From contig NZ_CP011801.1 of the NCBI RefSeq assembly GCF_001273775.1, positions 868,001-932,000 on the forward strand: a DNA stretch of 64,000 nucleotides. Reading direction: 5' to 3'. Under the pieces are notes generated by a model that was given only the letters and a program-made list of their open reading frames with translations, was not told where the DNA came from and ran no database searches. Positions 26,740-34,041 of the stretch are shown one piece after another. Source of the stretch: Nitrospira moscoviensis (lineage in GTDB: Bacteria > Nitrospirota > Nitrospiria > Nitrospirales > Nitrospiraceae). Positions within the stretch are counted from its first letter, which is position 1; every line of letters begins with the position of its first letter. The position numbers and the translations under genes were made by a program.

Positions 26740-27978
26740 ATGGCGCTACGGTTCTTCTTCCAAAGCCTGCGCGCCGTGCTCGCCCTCATCGGCCGCAACC
26801 GGCTCTCCACCGGTCTCAGCATCCTCGGCATCACCGTCAGTGTGGCGTTGATCGTCGCCCTCGTCAGCATCGGACAGGGTGCGCAATGGGCGGTCGAGCA
26901 GCAGGTGGCGACCATGGGCGACAACGTCGCCGTCGTCATGCCGGCCCCCCAACGTGCCGGATCTGTCCGGCAGTCGCAAGGCAGCGCGGTGACGCTGACC
27001 ATCGGCGACGCGATCGCGTTGCAACGAGGGAGCCGGCTGGTGCGCGACGTCTGTTGGGGGCGGAGGGATCCGACGCAGGTCATCCACAGAAACCGGAATT
27101 GGCGGCTGCCGGTCGTCGGCATCAATCCGGGATGTTTTTCAGTCCGCGGCTGGACGCCGACCAGCGGCGAGCTGTTTACCGAGACTGAGATGGAGCGGAA
27201 TGCCACGGTGGCGGTCCTCGGTCAGATGGCGGCGGAGCGGCTGTTCGCGGACGACGAGGACCCCGTGGGAACCATCGTCATGATCAAGCACGTCCCCTTT
27301 CGGGTCATCGGCGTGTTGAGCCCGAAAGGCGCGGCTCCCGCCGGGAGTGATCAGGACGACATCATTTTTGTTCCCTTTTCCACGGCTCAGCGCAAAGTTC
27401 ACGGGGCCAAATTTTACGATTCGGTCGAAGCCATCTCGGTCTCGACTTATCGGAGAGAGGACCTCCCCGCCGTGGCTGAGGAGATGAGGCAGGCGTTGCG
27501 CGAGCGCCATAAACTTCGGGAGGGCGATCCCGATGACTTCGCGATCCGCACGCAGCTCGACCTTGCCTCGGTGTATGAAGGCGCCAGCCGGACGCTCGTT
27601 CGGTTTCTGATTGCCCTCGCGCTCATCGCCCTGCTCGTGGGCGGCATCGGCATCATGAACGTGCTTCTCGTGTCGGTGACCGAGCGGACGAGGGAGATCG
27701 GCCTGCGCATGGCGGTGGGCGCCAAGCGGCGCCACATCCTGACCCAGTTTCTCCTCGAAGCTATGACGCTCAGTCTGGCCGGCGGCTGCATCGGCGTCGT
27801 CCTCGGGATCGGCGGGGCGCGCCTGGCGTCGGTCCTCGCCGGATGGCCCACGATCGTCTCGGCCGATACGGTGGCGGTGGCCTGTGTTTTTTCCGTGGCG
27901 GTGGGGCTCTTCTTCGGCCTCTATCCGGCGAACAAAGCCGCACGACTGAATCCCATCGACGCGCTACGCTACGAGTAG
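26740..27978 (+). CDS. MacB-like ABC transporter permease (second of two)
   Basis: 412 aa, a paralogue of the preceding gene with the same length and domain order: the first helix (LGITVSVALIVALVSIGQGA), a periplasmic MacB_PCD domain with PVGTIVMIKHVPFRVIGVL, and three FtsX helices ending in ALRYE. A tandem duplication followed by divergence is the simplest origin; the pair may form a heterodimer on a homodimeric ATPase. Shine-Dalgarno is weak (GGAGGCC before ATG 26740). The intergenic gap of 25 bases and common strand make an operon with the adaptor. Confidence 0.9.
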   Translation: MALRFFFQSLRAVLALIGRNRLSTGLSILGITVSVALIVALVSIGQGAQWAVEQQVATMGDNVAVVMPAPQRAGSVRQSQGSAVTLTIGDAIALQRGSRLVRDVCWGRRDPTQVIHRNRNWRLPVVGINPGCFSVRGWTPTSGELFTETEMERNATVAVLGQMAAERLFADDEDPVGTIVMIKHVPFRVIGVLSPKGAAPAGSDQDDIIFVPFSTAQRKVHGAKFYDSVEAISVSTYRREDLPAVAEEMRQALRERHKLREGDPDDFAIRTQLDLASVYEGASRTLVRFLIALALIALLVGGIGIMNVLLVSVTERTREIGLRMAVGAKRRHILTQFLLEAMTLSLAGGCIGVVLGIGGARLASVLAGWPTIVSADTVAVACVFSVAVGLFFGLYPANKAARLNPIDALRYE

Positions 27979-27997
27979 CCCTCGTCGCGCGGCCAGG

Positions 27998-29215
27998 CTA
28001 CGCCGCGCGGGAAGGCTCGAGAACCGTCTCAATGCTGCGGGTCTGCGGCTGTCCTTCCTGATGTGCCAGATCAACGACCAGCGGCGTGGAGTACCCGGCG
28101 CCGCTGGTGTCATGCGTGATGGCGACCACCGGTTGGTGCAAGGCCGTCGGATTCAAGTCGACGACGACGGCCAGTTCTTGCGTATTCAACCGCACCCGGC
28201 TGTGCACCGGGTAGATGCCTACGATCTTGATCAGGCGCGAGAGCACGTCTTGATCGAGGAGGCCGTCTTGCGCTTCTTGGTAGAGACGCTGGAGCGCCTG
28301 ATGGGGGGCGAGCGGCGACGCGCCGCCGAAGCCCGTGATGAGCTCGTCATACCGATCGGTGATCATGAGGATGCGGGTCCGGATGGACGTAAACTCGCCG
28401 CGGGTCTCCGGCGGATACCCGCTCCCGTCGAGATAGGCGTGGTGCTCCCCGATCATGTGCAGGACCGGCGTCTCGAATCCTCCTCGCCGCTCAAGCATGA
28501 GAATGCTTTGGCGGGGATGCGTCTGAAACCGGCGCCGGTCCGCCTCCGAGAGGGGCGAAGAGGTGACGTGCGAGCGCCGGACGATGGCGGGCGGCAGTTG
28601 CAGCAGCCCGATATCGTGAAGGAGGCCGGCGGTCGCCAGCTCGTGGAGCTCCAAGGGATTCAACTGCACGGCCTGTCCCAGCATGAGCGAGAGGGTGCAG
28701 GTGGTCAGCGCATGCCGGCTCAGACTGGAATCGCCGGCCCGATGTTGGCTCAAGGCCATGAGGATGGCCGAGTTCGGCAAGGTGCGGGCCGCGATCATGA
28801 TTTCCTGGATCGCTTCCGTCGTCTGGACGCGGGTGATCGTTCCGTGTTGTCGAACGGCGGCAAAGATCGAATGGACGGCCTGTTCGAGCTGCGCCCGTGC
28901 CAGCTTGGCCTGGGCATACTCTTCATTGAGTTGGGCCAGCGATTTCCGGCCCTCGACGGAAGGAGGCACGACCGGCGTAGGCGACGAGCCGTCGTCGGAT
29001 GCCGGTTCAACGAGAGGGGCGCCGTTCAAGTCCCGCCCACGATCGGGATCGATATAGACGGTCTTGACGCCGGCGCGGACCAATCGCTCGATCTGCGCCG
29101 GCTCCTCCACGAGAAACGAGTGGCGGAGGAACGGCGAGCGCAGCCAGGAGAGATCCAACTTCGCGACGTACATCCCCACGTGCAGCTCGTACACCGGAAT
29201 CTGTTTGCTCGGCAT
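27998..29215 (-). CDS. HD-GYP domain phosphodiesterase, DUF3391 type
   Basis: 405 aa, no membrane segment. The N-terminal DUF3391 domain (KQIPVYELHVGMYVAKLDLSWLRSPFLRHSF, residues 4-34) precedes an HD-GYP domain: LLHDIGLLQLP (HD pair at about 200-205), GEHHAYLDGSGYP (metal-binding HH and GYP triad) and MITDRYDELITG. Enzymes of this family hydrolyse cyclic-di-GMP to GMP. The key HD, HH and GYP residues are all present, so activity is expected. A PilZ c-di-GMP receptor gene is elsewhere in the window (43460). Convergent with the second permease. Confidence 0.9.
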   Translation of the reverse strand: MPSKQIPVYELHVGMYVAKLDLSWLRSPFLRHSFLVEEPAQIERLVRAGVKTVYIDPDRGRDLNGAPLVEPASDDGSSPTPVVPPSVEGRKSLAQLNEEYAQAKLARAQLEQAVHSIFAAVRQHGTITRVQTTEAIQEIMIAARTLPNSAILMALSQHRAGDSSLSRHALTTCTLSLMLGQAVQLNPLELHELATAGLLHDIGLLQLPPAIVRRSHVTSSPLSEADRRRFQTHPRQSILMLERRGGFETPVLHMIGEHHAYLDGSGYPPETRGEFTSIRTRILMITDRYDELITGFGGASPLAPHQALQRLYQEAQDGLLDQDVLSRLIKIVGIYPVHSRVRLNTQELAVVVDLNPTALHQPVVAITHDTSGAGYSTPLVVDLAHQEGQPQTRSIETVLEPSRAA

Positions 29216-29288
29216 AGGACGGCGCTCCTGCGCGAACGCGGGTTCTCGGAACGATATCGGCTGGCCTGGTAAAAAACTGTAGGGGCTG

Positions 29289-29894
29289 CTAACGCGGGAA
29301 GTGCGGCTGCGCCGCCGCGGACAGCGACACTTCGATGCGGGGATTGGCGGTGTCGAGATCCTTGAACAGGTGCGTTTCGACGATGCGGTTGTCGTTGAGA
29401 TTCAAGCCTTCGCACAACGCGTCCTGCGCGATTTTCAGGCCGCCGTCGACGTCGCGTCGCAGCGCCGAGGTGAAAAAGAACCGGATGGATAGGGCCAGCG
29501 GGCTGGAATGCAGCCGGCGGAGGAGCTCGCCGCGTGAGGGGGATTGCGCGAGGGCCAGCCAGACCTGTTCGCTGACGCACGTCTTATACGCGCGGCCGGC
29601 GGACGAGAGGAGCCGGCGGCCGTTCACCGTGGCATATTGGTGATTCACGCTCGGAGGAACCGGCAGCGTAATGGCCAGACGGTCTTCGGTGACGGTCGCG
29701 GGGAGCGAGGTGGGTGTTTTGAGGAGCGATGCCCGCCTCGGCGTCTTCGCCTGTTTCAGAATCGCGGCACGGTCGAGCGGCGATCCGCTGGCCGGCGTCG
29801 CGGCGCGGGACGGAGGGGCTGCCGCCCGATACGAGGTGACCCGAACGGCATGAGCGGAAGCGCGGGAGGTTCTACGTCCTAGGCGACGCGGCAT
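29289..29894 (-). CDS. rusA: RusA-like Holliday junction resolvase
   Basis: 201 aa. The C-terminal 120 residues have the RusA fold: LPVPPSVNHQYATVNGRRLLSSAGRAYK, FFFTSALRRDVDGGLKIAQDAL and GLNLNDNRIVETHLFKD, supplying the Asp cluster (DVDGGLK, LNDN) that binds Mg. RusA cuts four-way DNA junctions and is usually of prophage origin. The first 70 residues are basic and low complexity, so the start may be internal. It ends the HTH-mraZ-rusA operon, eight bases after mraZ. No phage genes surround it. Confidence 0.8.
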   Translation of the reverse strand: MPRRLGRRTSRASAHAVRVTSYRAAAPPSRAATPASGSPLDRAAILKQAKTPRRASLLKTPTSLPATVTEDRLAITLPVPPSVNHQYATVNGRRLLSSAGRAYKTCVSEQVWLALAQSPSRGELLRRLHSSPLALSIRFFFTSALRRDVDGGLKIAQDALCEGLNLNDNRIVETHLFKDLDTANPRIEVSLSAAAQPHFPR

Positions 29895-29901
29895 GGACCG
29901 G

Positions 29902-30342
29902 CTAGAGAAGATTCAGAATCTTCGCCATGTTCTGCTCGTACCGGTCTTCGGCGCGGGCGAGGTAACGCCGCCACTCGCTGGGATTCCAGATTTCCATGCG
30001 GTGGTACAGGCCGACCAGGATGATTTCCTGATCTTCGTCGACCGGCACCAGCTTCCGCAGGCGGCCCGGAATGAGAATGCGTCCGGTCTTGTCGATGTCC
30101 GACGTGCCGGCCTCGGAGACGATGTGGTGCATGAACAGGCGGCTTTGATCCTCGTCCAGCGACGTTCTCGCCCGGTCGAGGACCTTTTCCCATTCTTTGG
30201 TCGAATAGATGAGCAGCGACTGCTCCGGCCCTTTCAAAAAGACGACCGCTTGTCCGTCGGCTTCGAGCTGCTCGCGAATCGGCGAGGGGACGATGAACCG
30301 CCCCTTTTCGTCGACCTTGCAGAGATATTCGCCGGCAAACAT
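29902..30342 (-). CDS. mraZ: MraZ transcriptional regulator
   Basis: 146 aa from ATG 30342. Two SpoVT/AbrB-like halves: MFAGEYLCKVDEKGRFIVPSP at the start and SDIDKTGRILIPGRLRKL in the second half, both with the K/G-R-x2-(I/V)P consensus. MraZ forms rings that bind TGGGN direct repeats and normally heads the dcw cell-division cluster; here it stands with rusA and a small HTH gene. The longer frame to 30444 is out of place. Its targets may include the HTH promoter region, where GGG repeats occur. Confidence 0.9.
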   Translation of the reverse strand: MFAGEYLCKVDEKGRFIVPSPIREQLEADGQAVVFLKGPEQSLLIYSTKEWEKVLDRARTSLDEDQSRLFMHHIVSEAGTSDIDKTGRILIPGRLRKLVPVDEDQEIILVGLYHRMEIWNPSEWRRYLARAEDRYEQNMAKILNLL

Positions 30343-30355
30343 CGAGCCCCCGGTT

Positions 30356-30562
30356 CTATTCAGTTGAAGAGGACACGGCGCTTCGCGTGCGGTCGCGGAT
30401 CCACTGCTCCAGGTCCGAACGCACGAACCGCCATTCTTTTCCAAGCTTGAAAGCGGGAATCTGCCGGCTGCGGAGATAGCGATAGAGCGTGCGGGGGGTG
30501 ATCTTGAGATAGCGGCACGTCTCCGCCACCGTCATCAATTCGCTCTTCGGGGCCGTCCCCAT
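30356..30562 (-). CDS. Excisionase-family MerR-like HTH protein
   Basis: 68 aa. The helix-turn-helix segment MTVAETCRYLKITPRTLYRYLRSRQIPAFKLGKEWRF is the excisionase/MerR-like DNA-binding module, followed by RSDLEQWIRDR. A phage or plasmid origin is common, but small chromosomal members also act as regulators. It starts the HTH-mraZ-rusA operon (gap of 13 bases to mraZ). Start ATG 30562; GTG 30565 is possible. Downstream of a strong promoter. Confidence 0.85.
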   Translation of the reverse strand: MGTAPKSELMTVAETCRYLKITPRTLYRYLRSRQIPAFKLGKEWRFVRSDLEQWIRDRTRSAVSSSTE

Positions 30563-30616
30563 CACTGTACCCGTGATTGTCCCGATGAAGGATCATATGG
30601 CTCCGACTCTGGCGGT

Positions 30617-30644
30617 ATTCTAGGGATCAGCCGGAAAATGTCAA
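30617..30644 (-). promoter_or_regulatory. Promoter of the HTH-mraZ-rusA operon
   Basis: TTGACA (30644-30639) and TAGAAT (30622-30617) are 16 bases apart on the minus strand. Its leader, about 50 bases, includes three GGG motifs spaced 11-12 bases (30583-30558), reminiscent of MraZ-box direct repeats. Confidence 0.7.
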
Positions 30645-30653
30645 GTGAAAGTG

Positions 30654-30672
30654 TATGACAATGGCTGTCATA
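30654..30672. promoter_or_regulatory. Inverted repeat TATGACA-N5-TGTCATA
   Basis: Two perfect 7-base arms (30654-30660 and 30666-30672) flank five bases. It lies between the fmdB stop (30668) and the -35 box of the HTH-mraZ promoter. An operator for a dimeric regulator, perhaps the neighbouring HTH protein, or a weak fmdB terminator hairpin could explain it. Confidence 0.4.
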
Positions 30673-31021
30673 GACCGTCAGTGCCTGCTGTTCTCTCTCC
30701 ATCCTCGGCGCCGTCTCCGGCTTGCTCCATCATCGCCTCCATGTCGTCGCCGAGGTCTTCTCCCATCTCGTCGCCCATCTTTTTCATGAACCGGGCGACG
30801 CTGTGGGGATCGTTCTCATCGATGTCGCCGATATGGCTGGGATCGGCCAAGGATTCCAGCCGCGCCTCTTCCGATTTGGGAGCCGCAAAACGGGACATCA
30901 GCCGTTCCATCTTCTGGCTCCCGCAATGGCGGCAGGCCGCCACCGACGCGTTGCGGTGGCTGATCACCAGGATGGCGCTGCGCTTCCTGCAGTCCTGGCA
31001 CAGGTATTCGTAGATCGGCAT
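30668..31021 (-). CDS. FmdB-family zinc-ribbon protein
   Basis: 117 aa. The N-terminal MPIYEYLCQDCRKRSAILV plus CRHCGSQKMERLMSRF forms the FmdB zinc ribbon (CxxC at 8-11 and CxxC at 31-34). The rest is an acidic tail (residues 60-117, rich in Asp/Glu, MGEDLGDDMEAMMEQ). The family was named as a formamidase/amidase regulator, but its role is not settled. It is three bases downstream of comF, so the two are one operon. Confidence 0.85.
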   Translation of the reverse strand: MPIYEYLCQDCRKRSAILVISHRNASVAACRHCGSQKMERLMSRFAAPKSEEARLESLADPSHIGDIDENDPHSVARFMKKMGDEMGEDLGDDMEAMMEQAGDGAEDGERTAGTDGL

Positions 31022-31024
31022 ACA

Positions 31025-31846
31025 TTACCCTCCAAGCAATCCCGATTCCCGCCTGGCCCGCTGTGCCAGGATGCGATCCGGAACGAGATGGGCCTCCATC
31101 GTCCGGGCCAAGGTCAAGCCCAACACGTCTCCGGAGCCGGCCTGCCGCAAGACCGCGGCGCACTCGTCCATCGTGGTGCCGGTCGTAAAGACATCGTCGA
31201 TCAGCAAAATGCGCTTGCCTGCAATCCGCTCCGGATGGCGCAGGGCAAAGGCGCCGCGCAGGTTCTTCAGCCGCTCCTTTCGGGTCAGGGTCGTCTGCGG
31301 CGGTGCGGCGGCGATGCGGATCAGATTGGTGAACGAAAGCGGCACGCGGAGGTGCCGTGCGATCCGGTCGGCCAGGAGCAAGGACTGGTTGAATTCCCGC
31401 TCACGAAGCCGTTCAGCATGGAGTGGCACGGGCATGATGTGGTCGATGGCTTCGAGCGGAGGGAGCCGATCGATTATGAGACGAGCCAATGCCGGAACCA
31501 TGGCCACCTTCCCTCGGTACTTCAACAAGCAGATGGCGTCTTGAAGGGGAGGCAGATAGGGATACAGGGTCCAGGCTCTGGTATAGGCCGGCGGTTCCTC
31601 CTCGCAGGTCTGGCAGAGGCGGTCCGGGCTATGGATCGTGGCGACCGGCGAGGCAAACGGATGATCGCAGCGCGGGCATGACGAGCCCGTCAGCGGAGCG
31701 ATCGTCGCCCAGCAACTTCGGCAGAACAGCGGAATGGGGTCGTCACTGAGCGGGGCCTCGCACGTTGCGCAATGGATCGGCAGGAGAAACCGAAGGGCCC
31801 GGCGGAACAAGGGAGGAACCGTTGGGGGAGTCGTGAGAGTCATCAT
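31025..31846 (-). CDS. comF: ComF family phosphoribosyltransferase-like protein
   Basis: 273 aa. Residues 17-75 form a double zinc site (CATCEAP, FCRSCW, CPRCDHPF and CQTCEEE). The C-terminal half is a PRTase fold: AIDHIMPVPLHAERLREREFNQS, then KRILLIDDVFTTGTTMDECAAVLRQAG, the PRPP-binding loop. ComF-like proteins support DNA uptake or repair-linked metabolism (ComFC/GntX). With the HhH lipoprotein, it is one of few competence-linked signals here. Start ATG 31846, with ATG 31843 also possible. Confidence 0.9.
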   Translation of the reverse strand: MMTLTTPPTVPPLFRRALRFLLPIHCATCEAPLSDDPIPLFCRSCWATIAPLTGSSCPRCDHPFASPVATIHSPDRLCQTCEEEPPAYTRAWTLYPYLPPLQDAICLLKYRGKVAMVPALARLIIDRLPPLEAIDHIMPVPLHAERLREREFNQSLLLADRIARHLRVPLSFTNLIRIAAAPPQTTLTRKERLKNLRGAFALRHPERIAGKRILLIDDVFTTGTTMDECAAVLRQAGSGDVLGLTLARTMEAHLVPDRILAQRARRESGLLGG

Positions 31847-31986
31847 GAAATCTACGCGCAGTCGGCCTGGGATCTTTTATGGCGAAGGGCCCGGCTGGTG
31901 TCAAGGTTGTCGGGTTGCGAATGGTTGTGTTATACGAGAGACTGTGTCGACGGCGCGTCGGTGCTGCGCGAGTTTTCCAACCCTCC

Positions 31987-32685
31987 ATGGTCACACTGAT
32001 TCACCTGTCCAAGATCTACCCGCGCGGCGATGCAACGGTGGCCGCCTTGCAGGACGTAAGCCTGGACGTCCAACGCGGGGAGTTCTGCGCGTTTATCGGG
32101 CCGAGCGGGTGCGGGAAGAGCACGTTGCTGAATCTCATCGCCGGGCTGGATCGGCCCACGTCGGGAGACATCGTGCTGGCGGGGCGATCCACGAAAGAGT
32201 GGTCGAGCGTCGAGTGGACGGCGATCCGGCGCGAGACGATCGGGATCGTCTTTCAAGCCTTTCACCTGGTGCACGGCCTTACCGCGGAGGAGAACGTGGC
32301 GCTGCCGCTCCTGTTGCGCGGCGACGACCGCCGTGTCATCGCGGCCCGCGTGGAGGAAGTTTTGGAGATGGTCGGGATGCGCGGGCGCCGGCGCCACCGG
32401 CCCGGCGAATTGTCCGGCGGCGAGCAACAGCGGGTCGCCATCGCCCGGGCGCTCGTGCACCGCCCGCGCGTGCTCTTGGCCGACGAACCGACGGGGAACC
32501 TGGACTCGCATCAAGGGGCGGACATCATGGCGCTCATTCGAGCCTTGGCCAAGGCGGGAGACCAAACGGTGCTGCTGGTGACGCATAGCGCGCATGCCGC
32601 CGGCTACGCCGACTACACGTGGCGCATGCAGGACGGCCGGCTGGTGGCCCGTACCGAGCGGGCGGCCGAACTGGTGGCCTCGTGA
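31987..32685 (+). CDS. LolD/MacB-like ABC transporter ATP-binding protein
   Basis: 232 aa from ATG 31987. Walker [11 protein letters not shown]-loop VFQAFHLV, signature [15 protein letters not shown], Walker [12 protein letters not shown], switch His in LVTHSAH. The subfamily is that of LolD, MacB and DevA exporters. The likely membrane partner is the FtsX-type permease at 34042, two genes downstream. Its stop overlaps the start of the pyrD-like gene (GTGA), an unusual coupling of a transporter ATPase and a pyrimidine enzyme. Upstream extension to 31879 is not needed. Confidence 0.9.
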   Translation: MVTLIHLSKIYPRGDATVAALQDVSLDVQRGEFCAFIGPSGCGKSTLLNLIAGLDRPTSGDIVLAGRSTKEWSSVEWTAIRRETIGIVFQAFHLVHGLTAEENVALPLLLRGDDRRVIAARVEEVLEMVGMRGRRRHRPGELSGGEQQRVAIARALVHRPRVLLADEPTGNLDSHQGADIMALIRALAKAGDQTVLLVTHSAHAAGYADYTWRMQDGRLVARTERAAELVAS

Positions 32686-33611
32686 TCGGTCTCTCGACGA
32701 CGATCGCGGGGGTCAAATTCCCCGGCTGTTTCATGAACGCCGCCGGTGCGCTGTGCGTGACCCGTGACGAGTTGCTGGCGCTCGGGCGATCGAAAGCCGG
32801 CGCCATCGTCACCAAATCTATGACGATGGAGCCGCGTCACGGCAATCCGGAACCCCGCTACTATGGGTTCCCGGGCGGATCGATCAATTCGATGGGCCTG
32901 CCCAATCTCGGGTATCGGGCCTATGCCGACTTGATCCCGGAGTTGAAGCGCTGCGGTAAGCCGGTGATCGCCAGCGTCGCCGGGCTCTGCGAAGACGACT
33001 TTCCGACGATCGCCGAGGCGATCAACGCGGCGCAGCCCGATCTCATCGAAGTGAACTTGTCCTGTCCGAATATTCCCGGCAAACCGCAGATCGGCTACGA
33101 CGCCGAGGCCTCGGAGCGGCTGCTGAAGCGCGTGCGCAGGGTCATCACGGTGCCGATGGGCGTGAAACTGCCGCCCTATTTCGATCCGGCGCATCATGAC
33201 GCGATGGGGAAGGTCATCGGCCGGTGCGATGTGGATTTCCTTAACCTCATCAACTCGGTAGGCAACGGCTTGGTCGTCGATCCGGAGCGGGAAGCGGTCG
33301 TCATCAAGCCCAAAGGCGGATTCGGGGGGCTCGGCGGCACGCTCATCAAGCCGGTCGCGCTCGCCAACGTCCGTGCATTCTACAAGATCTTTCAGGGCCG
33401 GATTCCCATCATCGGCACCGGAGGCATCGTCGACGGGGTCGACGCCTTCGAGCATTTCTTATGCGGCGCCTCGGCCGTCCAGATCGGCACGGTGTTGGTG
33501 GAAGAGGGGCTGGAAGTCTTCGGCCGGCTGGAAACCGAGTTGGCGGCCCTACTGGAGAAAAAAGGCTACCGCGCGATCGAAGACTGCCGGGGGAAGCTGA
33601 AAGAATTGTAA
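32682..33611 (+). CDS. pyrD: Dihydroorotate dehydrogenase, class 1A-like
   Basis: 309 aa from GTG 32682. TIM-barrel flavoenzyme that oxidises dihydroorotate to orotate for pyrimidine synthesis, cytosolic and fumarate-linked in class 1A. Visible motifs are TKSMTMEPRHGNPEPRYYG, IEVNLSCPNIPGKPQIGYD (catalytic Cys in NLSCPN), GVKLPPYFD, and GTGGIVDGVDAFEHFLCGASAVQIGT (FMN phosphate site). PGKPQ after the catalytic motif is a class 1A trait. It overlaps the ABC gene by four bases. Confidence 0.85.
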   Translation: MIGLSTTIAGVKFPGCFMNAAGALCVTRDELLALGRSKAGAIVTKSMTMEPRHGNPEPRYYGFPGGSINSMGLPNLGYRAYADLIPELKRCGKPVIASVAGLCEDDFPTIAEAINAAQPDLIEVNLSCPNIPGKPQIGYDAEASERLLKRVRRVITVPMGVKLPPYFDPAHHDAMGKVIGRCDVDFLNLINSVGNGLVVDPEREAVVIKPKGGFGGLGGTLIKPVALANVRAFYKIFQGRIPIIGTGGIVDGVDAFEHFLCGASAVQIGTVLVEEGLEVFGRLETELAALLEKKGYRAIEDCRGKLKEL

Positions 33612-33613
33612 GG

Positions 33614-33883
33614 TTATTTCGCGCCGAAGTTGCGGGGCAGGAGTCCCTGCTGGAGAGCTTGGCGGAGCAGTTGGGCGACGTTGCGCACATTCAGCCGGCG
33701 CATGAGGTTGAACCGATGCACTTCGACCGTGCGGACGCTGATCGCCAAGGCGTCGCCGATCTCCCGGTTGGTATGGCCCATCGCCACCATTTTGAGAATT
33801 TCCCGCTGCCGGGGCGTAATGTGCAGCGCCGGTTTGTGGTTGCGATCCAACTGAAGCGCGGTGTTGCCTCTGCTTCGCGGCAT
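33614..33883 (-). CDS. Small LuxR-family (GerE-type) HTH regulator
   Basis: 89 aa from ATG 33883 with GAGGAG upstream. A short basic N-terminus leads to a complete LuxR/GerE domain: ITPRQREILKMVAMGHTNREIGDAL, then ISVRTVEVHRFNLMRRLNVRNVAQLLRQAL. There is no receiver or ligand domain, so its activity must be set by level or partner protein. It reads divergently from the FtsX-type permease (start 34042), a possible target. It converges on the pyrD gene. Confidence 0.85.
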   Translation of the reverse strand: MPRSRGNTALQLDRNHKPALHITPRQREILKMVAMGHTNREIGDALAISVRTVEVHRFNLMRRLNVRNVAQLLRQALQQGLLPRNFGAK

Positions 33884-34041
33884 GCGGTGCTCCTCTTCGA
33901 CGTTCGGAGAGAGTCTAGCAAAGGAAGGAAAGTGTGTAAACGAAAGTACCAATATGCGCAGGAGGCCGGAGGAAGAATCCCGCTGCAGCCCGGTCCTGCG
34001 CCGGTTCCCCCGCGTGCAGTGTACTGATCCCTCGACCGTTC

